DNA of 41,367 bases from a virus. Shown here in pieces: positions 16,568-24,681 of this stretch. The position numbers were made by a program, and so were the translations under genes. The notes under the pieces are model-generated. The model had not been told where the DNA came from and did not search any database. It worked only from the letters and a program-made list of their open reading frames with translations. The first letter of the stretch is position 1, and each line of letters begins with the position of its first letter. The stretch covers positions 1-41,367 of IMG/VR virus record IMGVR_UViG_3300023108_000056; one strand, given 5' to 3'.

Positions 16568-18229
16568 TTATTGCGTTTCTTCTTGCCCAATACCCCCAAC
16601 AAATTCGCCAGCGGGTGTCATTACAAAATATGTTGTACGCCCATCAATAGTTGCAATAGCAACATCTCCGGGTTTAGCACCACCATCTTGACCAAAAGTT
16701 TGTTCCAATGACTCAAGGTCTGCTTCAGACTTCATGCCATGATTGGTAAATTCGCCGTCTACAAAACCTTCACTATTTGCAAAGGCGCGAAGTTGTTTGT
16801 CAAATGATGTAGCAAAAGCTGTATATGCCCTTCTGCCCCGTGCGCTGTCACCAAACCTACTAGCAAATTCATCAATAGAATTAGAAACAGCAGTAAAGTA
16901 TTGAGGCATTTTACCTGTGCCAAGAGACAAGGCAATTTCTGCACCAAATGGACCCATCTCTCCACCAATGTCAAGAGCCTGTGCATTACGTTGAATCATA
17001 CGATTAAAGATTTGGTCTTCGCTAGACTTGCTAAAGTAATTCGATGAATCAGTGGTATCTGACAAAGCTATTGCTGCGTCTGCTACACGTTTTTGTGAGT
17101 CTTTTAGCTGTTGTTCTAGGGCAGCTTTTTCTGTAGCTGGTGTTTCTGGATTATTTATTTTTGCAATCAAGTCATCCTGTTTACGCAACTGCATTACTTG
17201 ATAACCTTCAAGGTCAGAAGCATTGCCCTTTTCATATATTTGCGCTTCAAGCAAATCAAGAGCAGCCTGTCGTTCTTGTTCGCCATACTTGTCTAATAGA
17301 GACAGTTCTTTCTCTAACTTGTCAGCAGAAAGCCCTTCTGTATCTGTACGTGCTTCTGTTAAACCTATATTCGCAGTAATTTGTCGGACTTCTTCACGAA
17401 GTTTATCCGCATCCAAGTCTAGCCGTTCCTCTAAGTTTTTGTTTGTGATGTTTGCTGTCTCTATCTTAGCCCTAGTAAGGTCTGTTTCTGCAAATACGTT
17501 TTTAGCTTGCGCACTGCGTAACTTTGCAGTTTCTGTTTCTGTACCAACTTGTGCAGTAGTCAAGTCTGCTTTAGCTTGCGCCTGTTCAAGAGCAATAAGG
17601 TCGGCAGGAGACATACCACCTAATCCTTTTACTGTCATACCTGTAGTCCCAAGTTCTGCACCTGTAAACTCTTGTGGCAACTCTCCGCCCAAGGCACGTG
17701 TTTGCGCAGCAAGAGATGATGATACAAAGTCATCTCCACCTCTAGCACCCATAGCACGTAGCTGTCCCATAATAGAAGAAGTAGAAGCCGTTTGGTCAAT
17801 TGCTATAGGACCACCAGACAGTGCTGCAAATGCTTCTGCTTGCTGCCCTATGCCACGTCCTTCCATTTGTTGTGTTGTTGTAAACAAACTCTGTGCGTAT
17901 TGATTTGCGTCAAATGGTTTTGTTTTATCTGCGGCATATGCTCTAGCCTCACCCGCTTTAATAGCACTTGTAAATGCAGCAGCATTTTCTAATCCACCAG
18001 CTAACACAGTTTCAACTTGTCCATCAGATAAGTTATACATTGATTTTAGTTCTCTAGCTTTTTTACTGTAATCAAGTTTATCTTTAATGCGTTGCTTGCG
18101 CTTTTCTGCAATTTCATTAGCGATACGCCCAGCCTCTGTTGTTATCAGGGTTTTGGCATCGTCCTCTAATGTTTTAAGTCTTTCTGAACCGCGCTTTGCT
18201 GCACCAGCTAGGTATGATTTTAAGCCCAT
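16568..18229 (-). CDS. Putative internal virion protein, long coiled coil
   Basis: A 553-residue protein rich in Ala, Glu, Gln, Lys and Leu. Residues ~185-370 can be written as consecutive 11-residue blocks (for example ALEQAQAKADL, TTAQVGTETET, AKLRSAQAKNV), suggesting a long hendecad-type coiled coil. The last ~100 residues are globular and beta-rich (DVAIATIDGRTTYFVMTPAG). It lies between the large ejection-type protein and a small acidic gene. A role in the internal core or ejection tube is inferred from position and shape. The upstream stop is 1 nt before its ATG, so translation is probably coupled. Confidence 0.55.
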   Translation of the reverse strand: MGLKSYLAGAAKRGSERLKTLEDDAKTLITTEAGRIANEIAEKRKQRIKDKLDYSKKARELKSMYNLSDGQVETVLAGGLENAAAFTSAIKAGEARAYAADKTKPFDANQYAQSLFTTTQQMEGRGIGQQAEAFAALSGGPIAIDQTASTSSIMGQLRAMGARGGDDFVSSSLAAQTRALGGELPQEFTGAELGTTGMTVKGLGGMSPADLIALEQAQAKADLTTAQVGTETETAKLRSAQAKNVFAETDLTRAKIETANITNKNLEERLDLDADKLREEVRQITANIGLTEARTDTEGLSADKLEKELSLLDKYGEQERQAALDLLEAQIYEKGNASDLEGYQVMQLRKQDDLIAKINNPETPATEKAALEQQLKDSQKRVADAAIALSDTTDSSNYFSKSSEDQIFNRMIQRNAQALDIGGEMGPFGAEIALSLGTGKMPQYFTAVSNSIDEFASRFGDSARGRRAYTAFATSFDKQLRAFANSEGFVDGEFTNHGMKSEADLESLEQTFGQDGGAKPGDVAIATIDGRTTYFVMTPAGEFVGGIGQEETQ

Positions 18230-18230
18230 C

Positions 18231-18725
18231 TTATATACCTCTACGTGACATTAGACCGCCAGATGGTTTTTCTTCTGGCTCTTCTTCTTCTTCGTCATCA
18301 ATATCTTCTATATCTGTTTTCTGCAAAGATTGCATAGCTTCCCGAAGAACAAAACCATCAGGTTCTTTTTCATCGTCATCTGTGTCGCCCAATTTATAGT
18401 CAATTTCAGCTTGTTTAGCCATACCTTCCATAAACTCTACTAGGATTGGGTTTAACAAAATTGCTACATCAATAGTATGCAAACCCTGCATCACCCCACC
18501 TAGAGTCATTGTTTCTGCCAGAGAAGTAATCGGAACACCACGCTCAATAATGTCCAGCATACGCTGTGCAAACTTGTTGTCTGCTAAACGAGGAATATAA
18601 AACTCTATTGCCTCTTCTATTGTGTTGTATTGAGATGGTTGTTGCCAAGGTCTATCGCCCAGACCATGTGTCATAGCCATGCCGGGAATAGGCGCATCAA
18701 AATCCTGTACTTTTCTAAATGCCAT
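18231..18725 (-). CDS. Hypothetical virion-operon protein with acidic tail
   Basis: A 164-residue protein. The first ~110 residues look globular and helical (EEAIEFYIPRLADNKFAQRML, then AILLNPILVEFMEGMAKQAE). The C-terminal third is very acidic (DTDDDEKEP, then DIDDEEEEEPEE) and ends GLMSRRGI. It is packed tightly between two other virion-operon genes. It might be a chaperone or core component for the neighbouring large internal proteins, which is inference from context. No family recognised. Confidence 0.6.
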   Translation of the reverse strand: MAFRKVQDFDAPIPGMAMTHGLGDRPWQQPSQYNTIEEAIEFYIPRLADNKFAQRMLDIIERGVPITSLAETMTLGGVMQGLHTIDVAILLNPILVEFMEGMAKQAEIDYKLGDTDDDEKEPDGFVLREAMQSLQKTDIEDIDDEEEEEPEEKPSGGLMSRRGI

Positions 18726-18729
18726 TTTG

Positions 18730-18948
18730 TTATACCGTTGTCATACTCTTTCTAATAGCTTCCATGTAATTTAACACACGCTGTGTTTCTGTCACATTTT
18801 CATCTTGCTTTTCAAGCGTAGGTTTTTGTGGCGTAAGAAGACCCTTTGTCGGTTTTTGTTTAGCAGCTTCAGATGTTTTCATCATAACATCAAGTTGCTT
18901 TCTAAGATTTATAGTAGCAAGTCTACCGGGCTGTCTTTCAAAACTCAT
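18730..18948 (-). CDS. Small basic hypothetical protein
   Basis: A 72-residue basic, Lys/Gln/Thr-rich protein (MSFERQPGRLATINLRKQLD, then KPTKGLLTPQKPTLEKQ) with a helical C terminus. It lies 12 nt after the 656-residue repeat protein, with a GAGG ribosome site in the gap. No motif or membrane segment seen. It probably belongs to the internal-core cluster by position only. Confidence 0.55.
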   Translation of the reverse strand: MSFERQPGRLATINLRKQLDVMMKTSEAAKQKPTKGLLTPQKPTLEKQDENVTETQRVLNYMEAIRKSMTTV

Positions 18949-18960
18949 AACATTACCTCA

Positions 18961-20931
18961 TTAAAACAGGCTAAAGCCGCCAGTAAATGGACTCATAAAC
19001 ATATCCATAATAAATCCACCAATTGCACCGCTTTCTTCTGCATCAATTTGCATCTTGCCTAAATCCTTACGTGCTTTTGCATCCAGTTCTGCAATAGCCA
19101 TTTGAACCAAGCGTTCTGCATTGTTTTCTGCAGATGTCCATGCCCACTCCATAGTGTCAGCATAATACCCCCACAGATTATCGTAGGCTTGTTTACTAAT
19201 ACCTAATACTGCTGAAGCATTTAGTTCATTAGCACGATTGATAGCTGCTGTATCTGCCGTAGCAATCTGCCTACGCCACTGAGCATTTGCTTGTGCAATT
19301 ACAAGTTGGTTCTGTGCGTTGAACTGGTCACGCTGATTGTTTAGTTCTGCATTAAAACGTGCAATTGTATTTGCTTGACCTGCATTAAATTGCGCCTGTG
19401 CATTTTGCTGTGTAGCATTAAACTGTCCAACTTGGCTAGACAAGTTAGCAAAGAACTGGTCAACTTGATTTTGACTAGACGCATTAAATTGACGTGCCGC
19501 ATTTTCTGCAGCTTGGTCTGTAAACAATGCTTGTACACGCTGCTGTGCTTTAAACAAATCTGTTTGCTGCCGATTAGACAGGTTAGCCATATCAACTTGC
19601 AAGAAGTTCTGCGCATTCTGTACAGCGGCTTGTTGACGATTATTTAAGTTAGCTGTATCAAGTTGTGCCAGTGCAGCAGCTTCAGCCATTACAAGAGCCT
19701 GTCTATTAGACAAGTTTTGCAGGTTCATCGTGTTAACAGCACGTGAATTTTCTAGCTGTACTTGCTGCTCTGCTGTAAAGTTCTGATTGGCAATGTCGCT
19801 AATCTTACTAGCGTTCATTACCTTTGCTTGGAATGTCTGGTCAAACTCTTGACCCATAAACTTAGCACGTTGCTCTGCAGCCAGCATTGACGCTTGTTGT
19901 CTATTAGATAAATTTTGTGCTTCAAAACTAGCAATAGTCTGGGCATCTGCCTGTGCAATAGGCAGTGCAGACTCCATAGCAGCTTGTACAATGGCCTGAC
20001 CAGCAAGAGATGATGCACCTAACCCACGAGCAGCCATAGCTGCTGTAGCTGCCCTCATAGCCCCTGCAGCCCATGCTGGTGGATTAGCACCTTGAAACTG
20101 CTGCATCAAACCATCAAGCTGGTTAGCCACCATAGTCTGTGCAGATGGATTAGCTGTGGCTGCAGCAGCTTGCGTTTGTGCAGTAAGTGCAGCAGCTTTA
20201 GCAGCATCAACACCTGTGCCGCTAATTAGTTCACCATTTTGTAATTGTCTTTGTACGGGATTGTTTATTAGAAAGGCGTTGCCCTGTGCTGCCTGTAGAT
20301 TGCCTACAGAAGATTGTGTCTGCTGCGCTGCAGTTATTTGCGCACGTGGGTCTTGTGGATTAGCTTGTGCCGCACTTGTAGCATTTATAGCAGCATCGAC
20401 ATCTGCAGATACAGTGTCAGCTTGCATTAGGTTAGCACCCGTAGGCGTAGGCATACCTGCTTGAGCAGTGCCTGTTATAGCTGTAGGTGTAGCTACCGTT
20501 CCATATACAGTTCCTGTACCTGCTTGTACGTCTTGTGATGTATCATACTGAACACCCGAAGCGATAGTTTCACCACCAAGCGGCACACCGGGGCTATACA
20601 TTTGCTGTACACTAAAGTCTGTTACACCGGGACCTTTATCAGTTCCTTCTGGTACTGTGGCAATAGGTGTACCGCCTGCACCTGTAACACCTGTAGTGGC
20701 TACGTTATCTGGTAAATCATTTTTTGCGGATGCGGAACCGCCTGTTTGAAACTTCTTAACTACACCACCTTTAGCCATCTGCATAGCTTTGCTAGTGTAC
20801 ATATCCATCTGCTGTTGTCTAGCAGGGTTAGTAGCCAGAAAGTTTTGGAACCCTTGCATATTACCCTGATAGCCCATAGAACGTGCTATCTTTTCCATGC
20901 CACTAGGCTTAAATGCTTTGAACATTGCCAT
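18961..20931 (-). CDS. Virion protein with 22/11-residue repeat coiled coil
   Basis: A protein of 656 residues. The N terminus (~1-65) is basic and ends MAKGGVVKKFQTGG, a style of linker I recall from marine phage virion proteins. Residues ~70-340 are Ala/Gln/Thr-rich, low complexity. From N340 to about residue 580 the sequence repeats every 22 residues with almost no gaps, starting NLSNRQQA, NLSNRQAL, NLNNRQQA, NLSNRQQT, and turning into 11-residue units such as NATQQNAQAQF and NAGQANTIARF. The C terminus is hydrophobic (GGFIMDMFMSPF). The 11-residue period predicts a long helical bundle or tube. A core or ejection role is inferred from position. Confidence 0.65.
   Translation of the reverse strand: MAMFKAFKPSGMEKIARSMGYQGNMQGFQNFLATNPARQQQMDMYTSKAMQMAKGGVVKKFQTGGSASAKNDLPDNVATTGVTGAGGTPIATVPEGTDKGPGVTDFSVQQMYSPGVPLGGETIASGVQYDTSQDVQAGTGTVYGTVATPTAITGTAQAGMPTPTGANLMQADTVSADVDAAINATSAAQANPQDPRAQITAAQQTQSSVGNLQAAQGNAFLINNPVQRQLQNGELISGTGVDAAKAAALTAQTQAAAATANPSAQTMVANQLDGLMQQFQGANPPAWAAGAMRAATAAMAARGLGASSLAGQAIVQAAMESALPIAQADAQTIASFEAQNLSNRQQASMLAAEQRAKFMGQEFDQTFQAKVMNASKISDIANQNFTAEQQVQLENSRAVNTMNLQNLSNRQALVMAEAAALAQLDTANLNNRQQAAVQNAQNFLQVDMANLSNRQQTDLFKAQQRVQALFTDQAAENAARQFNASSQNQVDQFFANLSSQVGQFNATQQNAQAQFNAGQANTIARFNAELNNQRDQFNAQNQLVIAQANAQWRRQIATADTAAINRANELNASAVLGISKQAYDNLWGYYADTMEWAWTSAENNAERLVQMAIAELDAKARKDLGKMQIDAEESGAIGGFIMDMFMSPFTGGFSLF
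19252..19914 (-). repeat. 33/66-bp coding repeat array
   Basis: About ten 66-bp units (each two 33-bp half units) encode residues ~340-560 of the 656-residue protein. The clearest units begin with codons for Asn-Leu-Ser/Asn-Asn-Arg-Gln. Later half units begin Asn-Ala and end Gln-Phe. The repeat register is kept across the whole block without insertions or deletions. Confidence 0.75.
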
Positions 20932-20934
20932 GAA

Positions 20935-21159
20935 TTAGTCCCTTTGTAAAACTCTGTCTAGTTTATCTTCGACACGGTGCAATGCTTCCATTACTTGGCG
21001 TACGTCACTGCGTACGTCTTCACGGGTAGCATACTCTTCACGTGTTTTGTTTAACAATATCTCTAATCTTTTTTGCTCACGGCTGGTGCTGTTAGCCCAC
21101 CATGCACCACCTGCAGCAAGCAAGCCAAGCAGTATATCTACAAGGCTGGTCATTTCCAT
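20935..21159 (-). CDS. Holin-like small membrane protein with coiled coil
   Basis: A 74-residue protein with one N-terminal transmembrane helix (LVDILLGLLAAGGAWWAN, residues ~5-22) followed by a charged coiled coil (LEILLNKTREEY, then VMEALHRVEDKLDRVL). Its start overlaps the upstream stop as TAATG. The size and single membrane helix with a soluble charged tail fit a phage holin or another lysis-membrane protein, and it follows the fibre genes. Without an endolysin next to it this remains tentative. It could instead anchor a virion or host-membrane component. Confidence 0.45.
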   Translation of the reverse strand: MEMTSLVDILLGLLAAGGAWWANSTSREQKRLEILLNKTREEYATREDVRSDVRQVMEALHRVEDKLDRVLQRD

Positions 21160-21371
21160 TAGTCAGCATCCGCTATGGTAAAGGCATCGTCAGGGTCATT
21201 GTGTCTGGCAAGAAGATGGTCATATTCTTCATTTCCTACTTTAGCAGGAATTAGTGCCTGTGCGCCATCTGCATGTACAGCTTTCACTACATTATTTATT
21301 AATGGATTACCGTCTATATCTGTGCCGCTGATATATTGTGCTGATGCAAAATTAAACTTATTAGCAAACAT
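21159..21371 (-). CDS. Small hypothetical protein downstream of the fibre genes
   Basis: A 70-residue acidic soluble protein (MFANKFNFASAQYISGTDID ... AFTIADAD) with CGGAGA upstream of its ATG. It lies 2 nt after the preceding tail gene and overlaps the holin-like gene. No family recognised. It could be a fibre-associated or chaperone protein by position. Confidence 0.5.
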   Translation of the reverse strand: MFANKFNFASAQYISGTDIDGNPLINNVVKAVHADGAQALIPAKVGNEEYDHLLARHNDPDDAFTIADAD

Positions 21372-21373
21372 TT

Positions 21374-22441
21374 CTATATCTCCGCACTGACTGAAGCAAC
21401 TGCATCTCCGTCACTACCGCCTACTTTTTTAAACATCATTTGAGAAGTATGGTACAATGTTGCGCCATTGGTGCTTAAACCTAACCCTGTGGTGGTTGGC
21501 ACAGTATACCCATTAAAAGCAACTATAGATGTAGGGGCGGCTCGTTTTTCTACCATAAACGGTATGTCTGTCCATTGATTACCTGTTGCCGCATTAAAAG
21601 GTAAAGACATTAGGGAAAATGAGTCTGTAGTGCCACGCATAGCATGACCTAACAGTTCAAAGTATCTTTGACATTTTCTAAGTGTAGTGCCGTAGTCTTC
21701 ATGTTCAAACGGCGTGGCTGTCGAGCCAACTTCTATTTGCATCCCTGTCACATCAAAAGTTGCGTTAGATGTTCCGGCCCAATCTGCTAAGTCATCAGGC
21801 AAATATGCTGTCGTGTCTTGTGCAACCCAACTATCTAAAGTTGCACCACTGTCTGTATAATCCGTTCCAAACCACGGAACAGGTTGAAAGCCCACACCAG
21901 CACCAGTATCATTGTTAAACACTAAATTAGAATTGCCGGGAATTGTTTTAGTTATTTTTGTCCAAGTATTAGCCACTAATGTTTCTGTGAAAGCAAATTG
22001 ATAACTTGGTGAATCAAATGTAAGCAAATAAAAACCACACTTACCAGCAACACTTGAACGAACCCAGCAACTAACTGTTATATAACTGCTTGTACTTGTG
22101 TAATTCCAGCCAGATTTAGCAATGTTTTGCGATTCAATTTTGTGAATTAGTTGCCGATAATCAGCGGCACCAGATGTGGTAGCTGTATTTGTTTGTCTAA
22201 AGTAATTTCTAAAACCCAACGCATAAGGCGCATCACTTGATGTTAAACTTTCCTGTGAACCTGTTACAGTGCCACCACTATAACTATTTTCAAATCTATC
22301 AACGCTTCCATAACCATTGGTTGTGCTACTGGTGCCACGCTGTGCCACAGTCATCGCACCATTAATAATGAGGTTGCGACCTGTCAGGCCACCCGCATCT
22401 GCGCTACCACCTAAATCTGCTAAGTCTCTGGCTCTGCTCAT
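21374..22441 (-). CDS. Tail fibre/receptor-binding-type protein
   Basis: A protein of 355 residues starting MSRARDLADLG, then GLTGRNLIINGAMTVAQRGT and GYGSVDRFE, a pattern I recall from distal tail proteins of marine phages. The middle is a beta-rich jelly-roll-like region (SYITVSCWVRSSVAGKCGFY, then WTKITKTIPG) resembling carbohydrate-binding modules, followed by FDVTGMQIEVGSTATPFEH and CQRYFELLG. It likely binds host surface sugars. AAGGA precedes the start. The function is inferred from sequence style and position in the fibre cassette. Confidence 0.65.
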   Translation of the reverse strand: MSRARDLADLGGSADAGGLTGRNLIINGAMTVAQRGTSSTTNGYGSVDRFENSYSGGTVTGSQESLTSSDAPYALGFRNYFRQTNTATTSGAADYRQLIHKIESQNIAKSGWNYTSTSSYITVSCWVRSSVAGKCGFYLLTFDSPSYQFAFTETLVANTWTKITKTIPGNSNLVFNNDTGAGVGFQPVPWFGTDYTDSGATLDSWVAQDTTAYLPDDLADWAGTSNATFDVTGMQIEVGSTATPFEHEDYGTTLRKCQRYFELLGHAMRGTTDSFSLMSLPFNAATGNQWTDIPFMVEKRAAPTSIVAFNGYTVPTTTGLGLSTNGATLYHTSQMMFKKVGGSDGDAVASVSAEI

Positions 22442-22451
22442 ATCTTTATCC

Positions 22452-23582
22452 TTAAGTTGCGTGTACTAAGAAGCCGCTAAAAAATGATTTAACGTTAACT
22501 TGGTCACTTGCAGTCGATGCTTCTTCTGTATTGATAAATACATCAACGTAATCAGTTGAACCATTTAAATGTAGCATCCCACTAGGCAACGGATAATTAC
22601 CATTATACAATCTGTCACCATCATACTGTAGCTGTATTCTTAAAAGATTATCCGCAGTAGTTAAACCGTTTTTAGAAACATTCAAACTAAGAACACCATT
22701 GATGGTACTCATTACCAATCTAATTGCACCGCTAAAAAAGTACCAACCAGCAACTTGTGGTGTATATCTATGATTTGTAGCGTCCCAATACCCACCAGTA
22801 TCAAACTCAGGCGTAGAATTAAATTGTATTATTGTATTCGTTGAAGCGGATATCGATTGGTCAATATCAGTCGCTGCTACTTGAAACGCTATTTGCTTTG
22901 GCTGGATTAGACCGTTGCTATCAATAGTCATAGCTGTAGTTGTGCCAGTAGCATCTTTGATTGTGCCTACGTTTAGGCCGCCAGTAGCTGTAGCTGCACT
23001 GGTAAATGTAACACCGCCATTAAACGTACCACCACTTGCCTTACTTACTGTGTCAGCAAGCTGGAACTTCTCATATATAACAATCTCAACTACCTGCCCA
23101 GCAGTCAGCGCAGACAGACCACCTACAGTGTTTGCCGTTGTGGTGTTGTAGTCTGTACCAGCTACAAGTGAAATACCGTTTAGACTTACGTCAATCTCAG
23201 CGTTGGCAGCAAAGGACAGGCCAGCTATCTGTGCAGTACCAATAGATGTCTCACCACCTGTAGCTGTGTAATAGTGTCTTGCACGAACAGCCTCGCTGTT
23301 AATCTTAGCTACATTGTAAATGTCATACACTACAACTTCTACAATGTCACCGCTAGACAGGGCGGCTAGGCTGCTGATTGTGTTGGCTGTACCTACGCCA
23401 TAGTCAGTGCCTTGCACAAGCAGGATACCGTTGAGGTATACATCAACATATTCACCGTCAGTGAACTTCAGTGTTTTGCTATTGTCATCTGCGCCAGACA
23501 GTGATGTTTCACCGCCAGTAGCAGTGAAGTGATAGCGTTGTCTAACGCCTGAACCTGTTGGTGATTTACCTATGTATGGCAT
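22452..23582 (-). CDS. Tail fibre with duplicated N-terminal domain and C1q-like tip
   Basis: A 376-residue fibre protein. It begins with the anchor-like MPYIGKSPT, then has two homologous ~85-residue domains (about 14-98 and 100-182), each starting Y/HFTATGGETS and containing VYLNGILLVQGTDY or VSLNGISLVAGTDY. A short Gly/Thr linker leads to residues ~231-376, a beta-rich domain with the C1q/TNF-like pattern (AGWYFFSGAIRL, then LNVSKNG, ending SFFSGFLVHAT). C1q-like heads usually trimerise and bind ligands, which suits a receptor-binding tip. AAGGAAAAG precedes the start. Confidence 0.7.
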   Translation of the reverse strand: MPYIGKSPTGSGVRQRYHFTATGGETSLSGADDNSKTLKFTDGEYVDVYLNGILLVQGTDYGVGTANTISSLAALSSGDIVEVVVYDIYNVAKINSEAVRARHYYTATGGETSIGTAQIAGLSFAANAEIDVSLNGISLVAGTDYNTTTANTVGGLSALTAGQVVEIVIYEKFQLADTVSKASGGTFNGGVTFTSAATATGGLNVGTIKDATGTTTAMTIDSNGLIQPKQIAFQVAATDIDQSISASTNTIIQFNSTPEFDTGGYWDATNHRYTPQVAGWYFFSGAIRLVMSTINGVLSLNVSKNGLTTADNLLRIQLQYDGDRLYNGNYPLPSGMLHLNGSTDYVDVFINTEEASTASDQVNVKSFFSGFLVHAT

Positions 23583-23591
23583 AGCTTTTCC

Positions 23592-23783
23592 TTATGGTTT
23601 AGTAGGCCAATCACTAGCCGCTAGGTCAGGCCAGTTAGCGTGGTCTGGTAAGTCACGCAACGCTTGGCGGTATGCAGTCTGTGCCGCAGTCATTGTATTA
23701 TCTGATGCACCCCACCAATCTGTTTCATGAAGTAAACGATTGCGTTCACCTCTGTTTTGTTTTTCTGTTGTTAGGTCAGTCAT
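23592..23783 (-). CDS. Tail-assembly-chaperone-like protein (copy 1)
   Basis: A 63-residue protein with the phage tail assembly chaperone-like pattern RNRLLHETDWWGASD ... YRQALRDLP ... WPTKP. It is a shorter paralogue of the gene at 24352-24678, which has the same core. In many phages such genes follow the fibre they help fold or trimerise. Here it directly follows the 174-residue fibre protein with no gap, which supports a one-to-one pairing. Confidence 0.72.
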   Translation of the reverse strand: MTDLTTEKQNRGERNRLLHETDWWGASDNTMTAAQTAYRQALRDLPDHANWPDLAASDWPTKP

Positions 23784-24308
23784 CTACGCATCCTCTGTTC
23801 TATATGTTCCAGTGACAAAAACTTCAGAATCGGCTTCGTCTATTGATGTGGTTAGAAACCTACTAGAAGTGTTTCCAGAATTGTAATAAAACCTTATGTA
23901 ATCGGTATTATTTCTCACTAAGGGTTTTAAGGAATAGGATGCTGTAAAACTTATATTATCAAAAAAACTTACACTGCCAGACCACTGTTCAGAAGCACCG
24001 TTAGAACTTGCTGAAGTGAAGGGTAAACCGACTAGACGAACGCTCTGTCCAGTAGCACCACCGTTTGTATATGTCCAAGTAGTAGGCGATTTAATATGAA
24101 TTTGATAAAACACTAAATCACCAATTCTTATATAAACCCCATGTTGTACTTGGTATGTGCCTGTGGTTATTGATGCTGTTACATCTGTTGCATCATCAGA
24201 TGACCAAACAGGAACAAAAGTGCCAGTGCGGTAAAAATTGCCTGTGCCACTACCTACGCCCTCAACAATGCTAGGATATAAATCTGCGGTTTCTCTTGCT
24301 TCACTCAT
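23784..24308 (-). CDS. Short tail fibre/tip protein
   Basis: A 174-residue beta-rich protein starting MSEARETADLYPSIVEG. The GNFYRTGTFVPVWSS, TGTYQVQHGVYIRIGDLVFY and VRLVGLPFTS segments resemble short tail-fibre or host-specificity domains of marine phages. Its ATG overlaps the stop of a 15-codon minigene that looks like a detached anchor, and it is followed by a chaperone-like gene. It may assemble onto the tail through another fibre, since it lacks the MPYIG-type N terminus itself. Confidence 0.65.
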   Translation of the reverse strand: MSEARETADLYPSIVEGVGSGTGNFYRTGTFVPVWSSDDATDVTASITTGTYQVQHGVYIRIGDLVFYQIHIKSPTTWTYTNGGATGQSVRLVGLPFTSASSNGASEQWSGSVSFFDNISFTASYSLKPLVRNNTDYIRFYYNSGNTSSRFLTTSIDEADSEVFVTGTYRTEDA

Positions 24309-24352
24309 CTATCTACCCTCACGGCTGTTGGGGATTTACCTATGTATGCCAT
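24305..24352 (-). pseudogene. 15-codon relic of a tail-fibre anchor
   Basis: A complete ATG-to-TGA frame encodes MAYIGKSPTAVRVDR. The first nine residues nearly match the N termini of two full fibre proteins here (MPYIGKSPT at 23582 and MPYIGNTPA at 26159). It begins as TAATG on the upstream stop and ends as ATGA on the next start. It is most simply the stump of a fibre whose body was replaced by the 174-residue gene. It may still serve for translational coupling. Confidence 0.6.
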
Positions 24353-24678
24353 TATGGTTTCTCCGGCCAGACTACATCATCTAGGCTACTATATGTGTTC
24401 GTGATATCACGAAGGGCTTGGCGGTAGGTAATCTGAGCCGAAGTCATTGTCGGCGTATCAGACATATCCCACCAGTCAGTCTCTGCAATTAAACGGTTAC
24501 GCTCTGTGCGTAATTCGTCCAGCTTATAAGCCGCCAGCAACTCAGCTTCTTTGGTTGTTACCGCAGAGGCATCCAAAGATACAATGTTGCCATCGGCATC
24601 CCTAGCAACAGCGTCAGGCCCATCGCCAATGATTGAAGATACATTGCTGTAGAGTGCGTAAATTGCTTCGTGTTGCAT
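24352..24678 (-). CDS. Tail-assembly-chaperone-like protein (copy 2)
   Basis: A 108-residue protein. The N-terminal half (MQHEAIYALYSNVSSIIGD) is specific to this copy. The C-terminal half holds LRTERNRLIAETDWWDMSD ... YRQALRDITN ... VVWPEKP, matching the chaperone-like family and the 63-residue paralogue at 23592-23783. It lies 3 nt after the 182-residue fibre protein, the likely client. The stop overlaps the minigene start as TAATG. Confidence 0.75.
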   Translation of the reverse strand: MQHEAIYALYSNVSSIIGDGPDAVARDADGNIVSLDASAVTTKEAELLAAYKLDELRTERNRLIAETDWWDMSDTPTMTSAQITYRQALRDITNTYSSLDDVVWPEKP

Positions 24679-24681
24679 TGG

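Noticed and set aside
17223-17903. A 226-codon plus-strand frame opposite the 553-residue virion protein
   Set aside because: It is a shadow of Ala/Glu-rich coding DNA. The product is Ser/Ala/Pro-rich with no motif, and it opposes the direction of the whole operon.
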